From NCBI GenBank assembly GCA_000403945.1, contig APFI01000236.1:1-31510 (forward strand): DNA of 31,510 bases, read 5' to 3'. The notes beneath the pieces were generated by a model, which made no database searches, had not been told where the DNA came from, and was given only the letters and a program-made list of their open reading frames with translations. The stretch comes from Desulfovibrio sp. Dsv1. GTDB lineage: Bacteria > Desulfobacterota > Desulfovibrionia > Desulfovibrionales > Desulfovibrionaceae. Within the stretch, counting starts at the first letter, position 1. Each line of letters begins with the position of its first letter. This document shows positions 23,398 through 31,487 of the stretch, one piece after another. The translations under genes and the position numbers were made by a program.

Positions 23398-24513
23398 ATG
23401 CCGCGTGCCTTTTTCTCTGTTCACCGCATGCCATCTTTGCCCCTTCCGTCGCGCCTGTTCCTGATCGCATTTCTGTGCTGCCTTGCGGCCGCACGCCCCG
23501 CTTCAGCCCAGATGACCTTGCTGGTGCCCAACCAGCCCGGCATTGAGGCCCCGACCAACGCCAAGGAAGTGCATAAAAAAAACACCGCGGAACAAAACAC
23601 GGTCCAGTCCCCGGCCAAGGCCGCGCCTGAGGCAGTCCAGCCCCCAAAGCCGCGGGACAACGCGGGCAAGGCCGAACAGCAGGCCGACGGACAAATTCCG
23701 GCCACTCCCGGCGCCGCCAAACCTGCGGGAGCCGACAGGCGGAACGCCACGGGTCCGGTATCCTCCGACGCGGTCAAAGGCGAAGGAGAGCTCCAGACGC
23801 CGCCCATCAGCGAGGAAGTGGACGTGCTGATCAGCATGATGCGCCCCTTCCGGCATGAAGGCCTGCCCATGGACATGCCGCAGCTTTTCTCGGTGCTGCG
23901 CTATGACGACAGCACGCCAGTCAAGGACGGCGCGCTCCAGCCAGAACGGCGCGACCTGCTGGGCGACGTGGAGGAAATCCGCTACCTGGATCAGAAGGCT
24001 TGGGGGGCCAATGTGGCCCTGAGCCGGCCCGGCCTCTACCAGTTCATCATTGAGGCCCGCCCTTGGTGGGATGCCGCCCGCGACCGCTTTGCGCAGCATT
24101 ACGTCAAAACCACCCTGCCCGTGTACGGCGTGGAACGCGGATGGGAACTGCCTGTGGGACAGCGCTTTGAAATCCAGCCCCTGACCCGTCCCTTCGGCCT
24201 GACCGCCCCGGCCCTATTTTCCGGCCGCGCGCTGTTCAACGGCAAGCCTCTGGACAATGCGCGGGTGCGCATGGCCCGGGTCAACACGGACAAACAGAAC
24301 GCGCTCACGCACTGGCATGAGGAACTGGCGGCCCGCACCGACGGCGAAGGCCGCTTCGCCTTTGTGCTCAATCAGCCGGGCTGGTGGTGCTGCGCGGCCA
24401 CTGCCGCCGGTGATCCGCTCAAAGGACAGGACGGTCAGCCCAAACCCCTGGAACTGGGCGCGTTGTTCTGGCTCTATGTGGACGGCGCGACTGCCGAAGC
24501 CCGCAGACGCTGA
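23398..24513 (+). CDS. Periplasmic DUF4198-like protein with long low-complexity linker
   Basis: The 371-residue protein has a signal peptide with a likely cut after ASA (residues 1-36). A Lys/Pro/Ala/Gln-rich linker follows (about 45-140), then a beta-rich domain matching the DUF4198/NikM-like pattern. That domain starts VDVLISMMRPFRHEGLPMD, continues with GLYQFIIEARPWWDAARDRFAQHYVKT, and carries RALFNGKPLDNARVRMARVN and RTDGEGRFAFVLNQPGWW. DUF4198 proteins are periplasmic and often linked to nickel or cobalt uptake, but no transporter is adjacent. GGGAG five bases upstream selects ATG 23398 over the longer frame; ATG 23428 is an alternative. It follows comF by 132 bases. Confidence 0.75.
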   Translation: MPRAFFSVHRMPSLPLPSRLFLIAFLCCLAAARPASAQMTLLVPNQPGIEAPTNAKEVHKKNTAEQNTVQSPAKAAPEAVQPPKPRDNAGKAEQQADGQIPATPGAAKPAGADRRNATGPVSSDAVKGEGELQTPPISEEVDVLISMMRPFRHEGLPMDMPQLFSVLRYDDSTPVKDGALQPERRDLLGDVEEIRYLDQKAWGANVALSRPGLYQFIIEARPWWDAARDRFAQHYVKTTLPVYGVERGWELPVGQRFEIQPLTRPFGLTAPALFSGRALFNGKPLDNARVRMARVNTDKQNALTHWHEELAARTDGEGRFAFVLNQPGWWCCAATAAGDPLKGQDGQPKPLELGALFWLYVDGATAEARRR

Positions 24514-24542
24514 GGCGCGTTTACTCCCCGAAACGGCGAGAA

Positions 24543-24567
24543 CCGGGCATGACGCCCGGATCTCTTT
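24543..24567 (+). terminator. Intrinsic terminator after the DUF4198-like gene
   Basis: CCGGGC-ATGAC-GCCCGG is followed by ATCTCTTT, 29 bases after the stop codon. Confidence 0.55.
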
Positions 24568-24607
24568 GGCTCAGTTCAGATTGAAACGGATCAACGCAAA
24601 ACCGGCC

Positions 24608-25182
24608 TCATGGCACCCAACGCACGACCGCTTCTTCCGGCCGCCGGGTCTTGGGCCGAGGCTCTCTGATTCGGTAGCCGAAAGCCGCCATGCAGGCCAT
24701 GGCATCCAGCAGGTTTTCGCGCGCCGGAACCTCTTCCAGATCGGCCTTTCCGAAACCTTCGGTAGGGCAATAATCCACGTCCAGCAGCGCGGCGGCCATC
24801 ATGTTGCCAAGCGCGATATGGCGCTGGCTGGCGGCCCACTCGAAACCGGCCCGTTCATTGCCTGTCAGGGCAAAATCCTTGTCCAGGAATTCCCGGCACT
24901 TTCCCGTGCGCGGGCCGGAAATATCCTCGGTCAGATGCTGGGTCTGGCGCATGATGGTTTCCCGGATGCAGGGGAGTCGTGCCGCAGTTTGGCGGGCGTG
25001 CGGACCATGACGGCCACAACATGTCTGAAAATCAGGAACTGCCAGGGCTCAAAACCAAAGGATCTGGGCGACAGGCGGCCGCCCTCCAGAATGGCATGAA
25101 AATCCGCGCCGCTGATCTTTCTCTTCGGGTCGAATTTCTTGCAGGCGCGGCGGAACCGCCAGGCATATCCGCTGTTCATCAT
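24608..25182 (-). pseudogene. NfsB-type nitroreductase, frameshifted and internally deleted
   Basis: The N-terminal frame (from about 25182) reads RRACKKFDPKRKISGADFHA and then SPRSFGFEPWQFLI, the FMN-binding N-terminus of oxygen-insensitive nitroreductases. The C-terminal frame (to 24608) reads CIRETIMRQTQHLTEDISG, ALGNMMAAALLDVDYCPTEGF and YRIREPRPKTRRPEEAVVRWV, the matching C-terminus. The frames meet at a C4 run (plus-strand 24971-24974) where one base is missing. About 20-25 residues are also absent between PWQFLI and HVVAVMVRTPAKL compared with NfsB (217 aa; about 191 here). No good ribosome binding site precedes the first Met. Two independent lesions argue for real decay rather than sequencing error. 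The intact enzyme would reduce nitroaromatics or quinones with NAD(P)H and FMN. Confidence 0.85.
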
Positions 25183-25283
25183 AAAGGCCGGGCATTCACC
25201 CGGACGGCGCATGATCCGGCCAAATTATTTTGTAGCCCGGCCGCATGCCCTGCAAAGCGGAATTTTGTTCCAAGACGGCGATC

Positions 25284-25311
25284 TTGCTTTTTCCCCAAAA
25301 ATCCATATAGT
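25284..25311 (+). promoter_or_regulatory. Predicted sigma-70-type promoter of the Tim44-like gene
   Basis: TTGCTT (25284-25289), 16 bases, TATAGT (25306-25311). The predicted start is near 25318, about 63 bases before the ATG. Confidence 0.5.
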
Positions 25312-25380
25312 ATACATACTGCGCGCAGTGACGTGAAGCCGCGCCTCACTTCAACCCACCCCCGCAACGGGAGTTTTTGC

Positions 25381-26337
25381 ATGAAAGCAAGTGCCATTCT
25401 GACCGCAATATTTCTGTTTTTTTCCGCCTTTGTCCTTACCCTGCCCGAATCGGCCGACGCCGCGCGCATGGGCGGCGGCCGCTCCTTCGGCGGCAAGCCC
25501 TTCATGAACCAGCCCGCACCCGCGCAGACCATGCGCCAGCAGACGCCCGGCGCGCAACGCCAGCCCATGAACCAGGCGCAGGCCGGTCAGGCCGCGCAGC
25601 GCCCCGGCATGTTCGGCGGCATGGGCGGCCTGTTCGGCGGTCTGCTGGCCGGCACCCTGCTCGGTTCCCTGCTTGCGGGCAACGGCTTCTCGGGCGGCGG
25701 CTTTATGGACATCATTCTCATCGGTCTGCTGGTCTTCCTCGGGCTCAAGCTCTTCGCCCGCTTCCGTAACCGGCAGGCTCCCGCGCCCGCCGGGGCCGGA
25801 GCGCAGGGCGCGACCATGGGCGGTCTGCACGGCGACCTGCGCGAGGACAGCGCATCCCAGGGCATGCGCCGTGACAGCGCGGCATCCGGCTGGGACGTGC
25901 TGCGTGACACGGGCCGGGGCGGCGCGGACCAGACGCAGGGCTTTGACGCCGCGCCGCGCGTGGACGTGCCCCAGGGCTTTGACGTGGATGAATTTCTGCG
26001 CGGAGCCAAGATGGCCTACAACCGTTTGCAGCATTCATGGGACAAGCGCGATCTGAACGATATCGCCCAGTTTGCCACACCCGCCGTGCTGGACGCCGTA
26101 CGCGCGCAACTGGCGGCCGAGCCCACGCCCAGCACCACGGAAGTGCTGCTGGTCAACGCCCAGTTGCTGGGTGTGGAAAACGACGGCGACGACCAGCGCG
26201 CCCAGGTTTTCTTTGACGTGCTGCTGCGCGAGAGGCCGAACCAGCAGGCTCCGTCCTCGGTGCGCGAAGTCTGGCATTTTGTGCGCCCCATAGCGGGCGG
26301 CACCTGGAAGTTGGACGGCATTCAGCAGGTGGAGTGA
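25381..26337 (+). CDS. Tim44-like domain membrane protein
   Basis: The 318-residue protein starts at ATG 25381 with GGGAG eight bases upstream. It has a signal peptide ending in ADA (about 1-27), then the typical AARMGGGRSFGG segment, a Gln/Pro/Met-rich stretch, a Gly-rich hydrophobic part (MFGGMGGLFGGLLAGTLLGS) and a transmembrane helix (about 101-120). A C-terminal Tim44-like domain follows, starting near FLRGAKMAYNRLQHSWDKRD and ending VWHFVRPIAGGTWKLDGIQ. Bacterial Tim44-like proteins are widespread with unclear function; the mitochondrial domain contacts membranes and translocation partners. The frame is open further upstream but runs antisense through the nitroreductase pseudogene, so the earlier start is rejected. 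Confidence 0.87.
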   Translation: MKASAILTAIFLFFSAFVLTLPESADAARMGGGRSFGGKPFMNQPAPAQTMRQQTPGAQRQPMNQAQAGQAAQRPGMFGGMGGLFGGLLAGTLLGSLLAGNGFSGGGFMDIILIGLLVFLGLKLFARFRNRQAPAPAGAGAQGATMGGLHGDLREDSASQGMRRDSAASGWDVLRDTGRGGADQTQGFDAAPRVDVPQGFDVDEFLRGAKMAYNRLQHSWDKRDLNDIAQFATPAVLDAVRAQLAAEPTPSTTEVLLVNAQLLGVENDGDDQRAQVFFDVLLRERPNQQAPSSVREVWHFVRPIAGGTWKLDGIQQVE

Positions 26338-26594
26338 GCCCCCGACCCATTCCACCCCCTGCGGCTGCCGCAAAATCGGCAGGTCCGAAAATCAGAAAGC
26401 TGGCCGCAGCCTTGCCGCGCCGTCAGTGGGGCGAAGGTTGCCCGGAAATGGCCTTTCCCCTGGCTGCGAAACAGGTTAGATAAACAGACAGCGGCGCAAC
26501 GACTGATTTTCGTGTCATGCCGCCCGGCGAATTTTCTTGAAAACGAGCCTGCGGCGGCCTAAACGCCGCGAAGCGAATTCGTCATTGTCCATCC
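26338..26594 (+). other. Untranslated leader-like segment before the thioesterase gene
   Basis: No gene is seen. Hairpins include GGAAA-tggcc-TTTCC near 26445-26460 and GCGGCG-gcctaaa-CGCCGC near 26550-26570. Together with the terminator that follows and the lack of room for a promoter behind it, this looks like a 5' regulatory leader. It matches no riboswitch class I know. Confidence 0.4.
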
Positions 26595-26629
26595 GGGGCC
26601 GGAAGCGGCAGCTTTCGGCCCCCTTTTTT
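26595..26629 (+). terminator. Strong intrinsic terminator directly before the thioesterase ribosome binding site
   Basis: GGGGCCGGAAG pairs with CTTTCGGCCCC over 11 bp (one G-U) around loop CGGCAG, followed by C and six T (26624-26629). The ribosome binding site GGAGAG begins about ten bases later and the ATG is at 26648. It ends the Tim44-like transcript or works as an attenuator. Confidence 0.85.
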
Positions 26630-26647
26630 GAACCAGCGGAGAGTGGT

Positions 26648-27043
26648 ATGGAAAATTACGTTGCCAAACACGATAAACTGATGCGCCACCTGCAAATGAG
26701 CATTGAAAGCGCCAGCCGGGGCTACGCCAAGGTGAGCATGCCCCTGACCGAGAACCATAAAAACGGCATGGGCGTGGCCCACGGCGGAGCCATCTTTGCC
26801 CTGGCCGACGTGGCCTTCGGCGCGGCGGCCAATGCCGACCGGGAAACCGGCGTGGTCAGCCTGAGCACCACCATTGAATTTCTGCGCCCCGGCAAAACCG
26901 GCCCGCTCACGGCGGAAGCCCGCGTGGTGCGCGACGGCCAGCATGTGCAAAGCTATGACGTGCAGATTCTTGACGGTTCAGGCGCGCTGATCGCCAGAAC
27001 CATGGCTGCGGGCTTTTTGACGGACGTGCCCCTGCCCCGCTGA
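26648..27043 (+). CDS. PaaI-type hotdog-fold thioesterase
   Basis: The 131-residue protein has the single hotdog domain of PaaI-like acyl-CoA thioesterases. Marks are NHKNGMGVAHGGAIFALADV (residues 34-53), with the conserved HGG and catalytic-site Asp, then VSLSTTIEFLRPGKTGPLTAEARVV and the C-terminal QILDGSGALIARTMAAGFL. Length is typical (about 130-150). It hydrolyses an acyl- or aryl-CoA in the cytoplasm; the substrate is unknown. GGAGAG five bases upstream fixes ATG 26648. The frame is open upstream to 26537, but that part crosses the terminator and is basic and unlike the family. Expression must read through the terminator. Confidence 0.9.
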   Translation: MENYVAKHDKLMRHLQMSIESASRGYAKVSMPLTENHKNGMGVAHGGAIFALADVAFGAAANADRETGVVSLSTTIEFLRPGKTGPLTAEARVVRDGQHVQSYDVQILDGSGALIARTMAAGFLTDVPLPR

Positions 27044-27190
27044 ATCATTTGCCAAGTCCCGGAACAAAAAGAACGGCGTTTCAGAAAAGGACAAGCCTAT
27101 TTCGCATCACAAGTCAAAATCAACTCATACAAAAACGGAGAATCGCGAGTTTTTGAGTCATAAAAGACTTGATTTTAGAATAAACCCCGC

Positions 27191-27238
27191 TGCACGACAA
27201 AGCAGCTTGGCCAAATAACCTGCCGCCATTGCACGACA
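27191..27238 (+). repeat. Twin direct repeat TGCACGACA, candidate activator sites
   Basis: TGCACGACA occurs at 27191-27199 and 27230-27238, 39 bases apart, upstream of the sigma-54 promoter. The position suits binding sites of a sigma-54 activator, although closer to the promoter than most. Confidence 0.45.
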
Positions 27239-27256
27239 TCCTCGACATGTTCAATT

Positions 27257-27271
27257 TGGCACAAAGATTGC
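27257..27271 (+). promoter_or_regulatory. Sigma-54 (RpoN) promoter
   Basis: TGGCACaaagaTTGC matches the consensus TGGCAC-N5-TTGC exactly, with GG and GC ten bases apart. Transcription would start near 27282, about 410 bases before the permease ATG. Confidence 0.7.
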
Positions 27272-27694
27272 TTGACAAATCACCATTGCGGCTGGCTACC
27301 TCCACAGTCTTGCCGACAACCCCGCTGAGGCCGCCATACGCGGCAAACCGCACAGAAAAAATATCCTGAGGGCCCACCCCGGCGAGCTTCAGCGTTGAAA
27401 TGTCCTCACGCCGCAAAACGGCGCGGATTTGCCTGAACGAATTTTTCAATTCAGTAAAACATTGAAGCGCACGGCGCCGCAATGTTACTCTGCTGCGAAA
27501 ATAGAGAGCCTTGCACAACCTGCAAACAATGGAGCGCAGTTCCAGGTGGCAAGACGGCGTTGCCGGATCCACGCCAGCGGCGCGCCATGACATCGGCAAT
27601 GCATTTCCGGCCAGAATATGCCGCCGGACTTTGCGGTCCCCCGCACCGGCAACATAACAGGCCCCAAAAACAGACAATGAGCTGGAGGAAGCGC

Positions 27695-29203
27695 ATGGGA
27701 GATTCAGACAAGCACTGTCATGCGGGCGAGCTGCGTGAAGAACTTGAAAAAACGCTTCGCCCTGTCGAGGTGCTGGCCCTAGCCTTGGGCGCCATTGTAG
27801 GCTGGGGCTGTTTTGTACTGCCGGGGATACGCTTCCTGCCCGATGCCGGTCCCATGGGAACGGTCATCGCCTTCTTTGTGGGCGCGCTGTTCCAGTGTAT
27901 TGTGGCCCTGAGCTACAGTTTTCTGATCAAGCCCTATCCCGTGGCCGGCGGCGCTTTCGCTTACGCCTACGCCGGATTTGGCACCAAAGGGGCTTTTATC
28001 TGCGGCTGGGCGCTGGTGCTCAGCTATATCTGCGTCATCGCGGCCAACGCCATGGCCATGATTCTCCTCACGCGCTATCTTCTGCCCGGCGTTTTCGATG
28101 TGGGCTACCTCTACACCATCGCCGGATGGGATATCAACGCGGGAGAGCTGGTCTTTGTCTCCGTGGTGTTGATGCTCTTCGGCTGGATGAACTTCAGGGG
28201 CATGAGCGCCGCCAGCACCATTCAGGTCTTTCTGGCCTTCGCCCTGGCCATCGGCGTGCTGGTGCTGACGTTCGGAACCATCCAGGCCGACAGTTCCAGT
28301 TTAAGCAACCTTGAGCCGCTTTTCGCGGAAGACCGTTCGCCCCTGGCCTGTGTGCTGATGGTGCTGGCCCTGACCCCCTGGCTGTACGTGGGTTTCGACA
28401 CTATCCCCCAGACCGCCGAGGAATTCACCTTTTCCCCGCACAAGGCGCGGGATCTGATGCTGCTTTCGATCCTCTGCGGTGCCGTCATTTACGCTCTTGT
28501 CACAATGTGCGTGGCCGGGCTCATTCCCTACAAGGAGCTGCTGAGCCAGAACCACGCCTGGGCCACCGGCTGGGTGGCGGACCAGATTTTCGGGCGCTGG
28601 GGCGGCGTGGCCTTGACCGTGCCGGTTCTGGCGGGCATTCTGACGGGCATGAACGGTTTCTTCATGGCCACCACCCGCCTGCTGTTCAGCATGGGACGCA
28701 GCAAATTCCTGCCCAATTTCTTTGCCGCCGTGCATCCCAGCTACAATACGCCATGGAAGAGCGTGGTCTTCACCCTGGCGCTCTGCCTCATCGTACCCTG
28801 GTTCGGCCGGGCCGCCCTGATCTGGATCGTGGACATGTCCGCCATCGGCACGGCCCTGGCCTATCTGTACACCAGCCTGACCGCCTGCAAATATCTGAGC
28901 GAGAATCCGGACATTCCTGAAGCGCGCTGGGGCAAGCCCGTCTGCCTCATCGGCGCGGGCACCTCCATTATCTGTTTCATTCTGCTGGTCTTTCCCAGTT
29001 CGCCCGCAGCCATCAGCGTGCCGTCGTGGATTATGCTCTTTATCTGGGTGGGCCTGGGCGGTCTGTTCTATCTGAACAGGCGGGAGGAACTGCTGAATAT
29101 CCCGCACTCCCGTCTGCGCTACCTGCTGTTCGGCAAGAGTGATTATCCCGTATTGTTCAAGGACGCCGACGAGGAACCGACGCCGTCCGCCAGCGCTGAA
29201 TAA
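27695..29203 (+). CDS. APC-superfamily amino acid permease
   Basis: The 502-residue protein has about 12 hydrophobic segments. It carries the APC signature LALALGAIVGWGCFVLPGIRFLPDAGP in TM1 (unwound GxG-type region), PVAGGAFAYAYAGFG, and FDTIPQTAEEFTFSP, as in APC members that keep a Glu in TM6. It is a secondary transporter of amino acids or related amines at the inner membrane; the substrate cannot be set from sequence. GGAGG seven bases upstream selects ATG 27695; the longer frame has no permease features. It is probably the first gene of an operon with two solute-binding proteins, under the sigma-54 promoter at 27257. Confidence 0.9.
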   Translation: MGDSDKHCHAGELREELEKTLRPVEVLALALGAIVGWGCFVLPGIRFLPDAGPMGTVIAFFVGALFQCIVALSYSFLIKPYPVAGGAFAYAYAGFGTKGAFICGWALVLSYICVIAANAMAMILLTRYLLPGVFDVGYLYTIAGWDINAGELVFVSVVLMLFGWMNFRGMSAASTIQVFLAFALAIGVLVLTFGTIQADSSSLSNLEPLFAEDRSPLACVLMVLALTPWLYVGFDTIPQTAEEFTFSPHKARDLMLLSILCGAVIYALVTMCVAGLIPYKELLSQNHAWATGWVADQIFGRWGGVALTVPVLAGILTGMNGFFMATTRLLFSMGRSKFLPNFFAAVHPSYNTPWKSVVFTLALCLIVPWFGRAALIWIVDMSAIGTALAYLYTSLTACKYLSENPDIPEARWGKPVCLIGAGTSIICFILLVFPSSPAAISVPSWIMLFIWVGLGGLFYLNRREELLNIPHSRLRYLLFGKSDYPVLFKDADEEPTPSASAE

Positions 29204-29245
29204 CCGACTTCCGCAAAACATTTTACCATTATCACGGAGACGTCT

Positions 29246-30325
29246 ATGCGGCTGAAAAAATGTCTGAGCTTTGTCCTGATGTCCCTGTTCTGTCTGGGCG
29301 CGGCGCTGCCCGCGGCCGCAGCCGATCTGGTCAAGGTGCCCACAGCCTGGCTGCCCGGCCAGGAGGCCTTCCCCATCTGGTACGCCAAGCAGCAGGGTTG
29401 GGACAAAGCCGCCGGAATTGACCTGCAGATTTACGCCTTTGATTCCGGCGCCGACGCCCTGCGCGCTTTTCCGGCCAGAAGCTGGGTTTTCGGCGGGCTG
29501 GGGGCCGTGCCGGCCATGCTGGGCGCGCTGCGCTACAATATGAGCGTCATCGGGCTGGGCAACGACGAGGCCATGGCCAATGCGGTCATGGTACGCGCGG
29601 ACAGCCCCATTCTGAAGGCCAAGGGTTACAACAAGAACTACCCCAATGTGTACGGCAGCCCGGAAAGCGTGCGCGACAAGACCATCCTCTGCACCCGCGT
29701 GACCTCAGCCGATTATGCCCTGCACCTTTGGCTGAAGGCTCTGGATCTGAAGGAATCGGACATCGTCCTCAAGAATCTGGAGCAGGCCCCGGCCCTGACA
29801 GCCTTTGACTACAACATCGGCGATGCCGTGGTGCTCTGGGCGCCTTTCACCTTCGTGGGCGACAAGCGCGGATGGAAGACCGTGGGCACGCCCAGGGACA
29901 TGGGCAAACATCTGCCCATCGTGCTGGTGGCCAACACCGCCTACGCCACACAGTACCCCGATGTGGCCGCCTCCTTCCTGACCCTCTACCTGCGCGGTGT
30001 CGACTGGCTCCAGACCGCCCCGCGCGAAGAGGTCGTCAAGCAATTCCAGAAGTTCTATCTTGACTGGGCCGGACAGGATTACAGCACGGACCTGATCAAT
30101 CTCAACTTCGACACCTATGAATTCTTCAATCTGGAAGCCCAAAAAAAACTGTTCAGCACATCCGCCGGCCACAGCCAGGTGCAGCAATGGCAGAGCGAAC
30201 TGGCCGAGTTCTTCGCTTCCGTGGGTCTGATCACGGAGCAGAATCTCAAGGAACTCCAGGGCAGTTCCTACGTGACGTCCAAGTATATCGACATGGTCAC
30301 GCCGAAAACCGCGACCAAGCAGTAG
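29246..30325 (+). CDS. Periplasmic TauA/SsuA/NMT1-type substrate-binding protein
   Basis: The 359-residue protein has a signal peptide (about 1-25, ending PAAAA) and the type II binding-protein fold of the TauA/SsuA/ThiY group. Marks are VPTAWLPGQEAFPIWYAKQQGW (the family start), GALRYNMSVIGLGND, and SVRDKTILCTRVTSADYALHLWLKALDL. Ligands of this group include taurine, sulfonates, nitrate and pyrimidine precursors; I cannot choose. No ABC permease or ATPase is adjacent. It lies 42 bases after an APC permease and before a second binding-protein-like gene. GGAGA precedes the ATG by about seven bases. Confidence 0.87.
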   Translation: MRLKKCLSFVLMSLFCLGAALPAAAADLVKVPTAWLPGQEAFPIWYAKQQGWDKAAGIDLQIYAFDSGADALRAFPARSWVFGGLGAVPAMLGALRYNMSVIGLGNDEAMANAVMVRADSPILKAKGYNKNYPNVYGSPESVRDKTILCTRVTSADYALHLWLKALDLKESDIVLKNLEQAPALTAFDYNIGDAVVLWAPFTFVGDKRGWKTVGTPRDMGKHLPIVLVANTAYATQYPDVAASFLTLYLRGVDWLQTAPREEVVKQFQKFYLDWAGQDYSTDLINLNFDTYEFFNLEAQKKLFSTSAGHSQVQQWQSELAEFFASVGLITEQNLKELQGSSYVTSKYIDMVTPKTATKQ

Positions 30326-30392
30326 CCAACCGCCTCAGGGCGTAACCGTGTTTTCGCGCATCGCGCCGAACCGAAGAAAAGCGGAGAGCCAT

Positions 30393-31415
30393 ATGCGTCT
30401 GCTGCTCACACTTTGTCTGGGCCTGTGCATCATCGCCCTTCAGGTCGTTTTGGGGGCCAAGGCGTTCTTTCCCGACGCCTTCGCCGACAAAACCGACGTG
30501 GTGGACGCGTTGATAGAGCAAAAAAAATCCGTGCTGGACCAGATTCCCCCTGCGGAACTGGCCTGGATCACGGACCACCCCGTGGTCATCGTGGGCGTGG
30601 ACCCCAACTTCTACCCGCTGGAAACGTTTGACGAGCGGGGCCGCTATACCGGCTTGGGCGGAGACTATCTGCGTCTGCTGGGCAAACTGACCGGCCTTGA
30701 CTTCCGGGTGCGCAGGCTGACGGACTGGGCCAGTACGGAAGCGCAGGCCCAGCAGCGGATCATCGACGTCTTCATGGCAGCGGCCAAGACGGGCCGCCGC
30801 AGTGAATACATGCTGTTCACCGCCCCGTACATCAACATGCCGGGCATCATTATGACCCGTCGCGGCAGCGGCCTGGACAAAATCGGCATTGATGATCTCA
30901 AGGGCAAGAAAGTGGCGGTGGTGAACAACTATTCCTGGCATGACTTTCTCAAGGAATTCCACCCCGAAATCACCGCCGTGCCGGTGGCCAACACGCTGGA
31001 GGCCCTGCAGCGGGTCATCACCGGCGAGGCCGACGCGGTCATCGACTATGAATTCAACCTGCTGGAAAAAATCCAGACCGGCGGCATCATGCAGATCCAG
31101 CCCGCCGGCAGGGCGGACTCATCCTACGGCCACGCCATTGCCGTGCGCAAGGACTGGCCGGAGCTGTTCAGCGTCATTTCCACGGCCCTGTCCCGAATCA
31201 CGCCCGAGGAACAGAAGATGCTGACCCGCAAGTGGCTCCAGCAGGAACGCCCCGCCGGGCAGGAACGGCATCTCCAGTGGGTATTCTTCTTTGTGGTGGA
31301 ATCCATCATGCTCTGCCTGATCCTGAACTGGCTCTGGCAGAACGAACTGAAAAAGCAGGTGGCCCTGCGGACCAAGGAACTTGAGGCAAAGCTGGCCGCC
31401 GCGAAACGGGCATAG
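30393..31415 (+). CDS. Membrane-anchored family-3 solute-binding (SBP_bac_3) receptor without output domain
   Basis: The 340-residue protein starts at ATG 30393 (GGAGA six to seven bases upstream) with a signal/anchor helix (about 4-22). A family-3 solute-binding domain follows (about 55-285: VVIVGVDPNFYPLETFDERGRYTGLGGDYLRLLGKLTG, LKGKKVAVVNNYSWHDF, ALQRVITGEADAVIDYEFN). Next come a second transmembrane helix (about 295-315, VFFFVVESIMLCLILNWLW) and the start of a coiled coil (VALRTKELEAKLAAAKRA), where it stops. This is the input half of BvgS-like kinases or diguanylate cyclases. No kinase, GGDEF or other output follows; a terminator begins 72 bases later. It may act with a partner or be truncated: beyond the TAG the frame reads HDLKSF, resembling coiled coil. 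Confidence 0.82.
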   Translation: MRLLLTLCLGLCIIALQVVLGAKAFFPDAFADKTDVVDALIEQKKSVLDQIPPAELAWITDHPVVIVGVDPNFYPLETFDERGRYTGLGGDYLRLLGKLTGLDFRVRRLTDWASTEAQAQQRIIDVFMAAAKTGRRSEYMLFTAPYINMPGIIMTRRGSGLDKIGIDDLKGKKVAVVNNYSWHDFLKEFHPEITAVPVANTLEALQRVITGEADAVIDYEFNLLEKIQTGGIMQIQPAGRADSSYGHAIAVRKDWPELFSVISTALSRITPEEQKMLTRKWLQQERPAGQERHLQWVFFFVVESIMLCLILNWLWQNELKKQVALRTKELEAKLAAAKRA

Positions 31416-31487
31416 CACGACCTGAAGAGCTTTACAGGCTATGCCTCCTCCGCAACAGGGCATAACACAGCAAACTGAAATCGGGGC

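Larger units (their letters stand above)
27044..27694 (+). other. 650-base gene-free region upstream of the permease
   Basis: I see no credible gene. The first 250 bases are AT-rich. A minus-strand frame of 185 codons (27120-27677) lacks family features and covers the sigma-54 promoter, so it is treated as chance. Contents are a TGCACGACA repeat pair, a sigma-54 promoter and about 410 bases of presumed 5' untranslated leader. No intrinsic terminator was found for the thioesterase gene. Confidence 0.5.

Noticed and set aside
24979..25380. N-terminal extension of the Tim44-like gene
   Set aside because: Antisense to the nitroreductase pseudogene and upstream of the promoter; ATG 25381 gives a proper signal peptide with GGGAG upstream.
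26537..26647. N-terminal extension of the thioesterase from a TTG at 26537
   Set aside because: The extension is basic, unlike the family, and would be encoded across the terminator stem; GGAGAG supports ATG 26648.
27120..27677. Minus-strand open frame of 185 codons in the gap before the permease
   Set aside because: No recognisable domain, irregular composition, and it covers the sigma-54 promoter and repeat pair.
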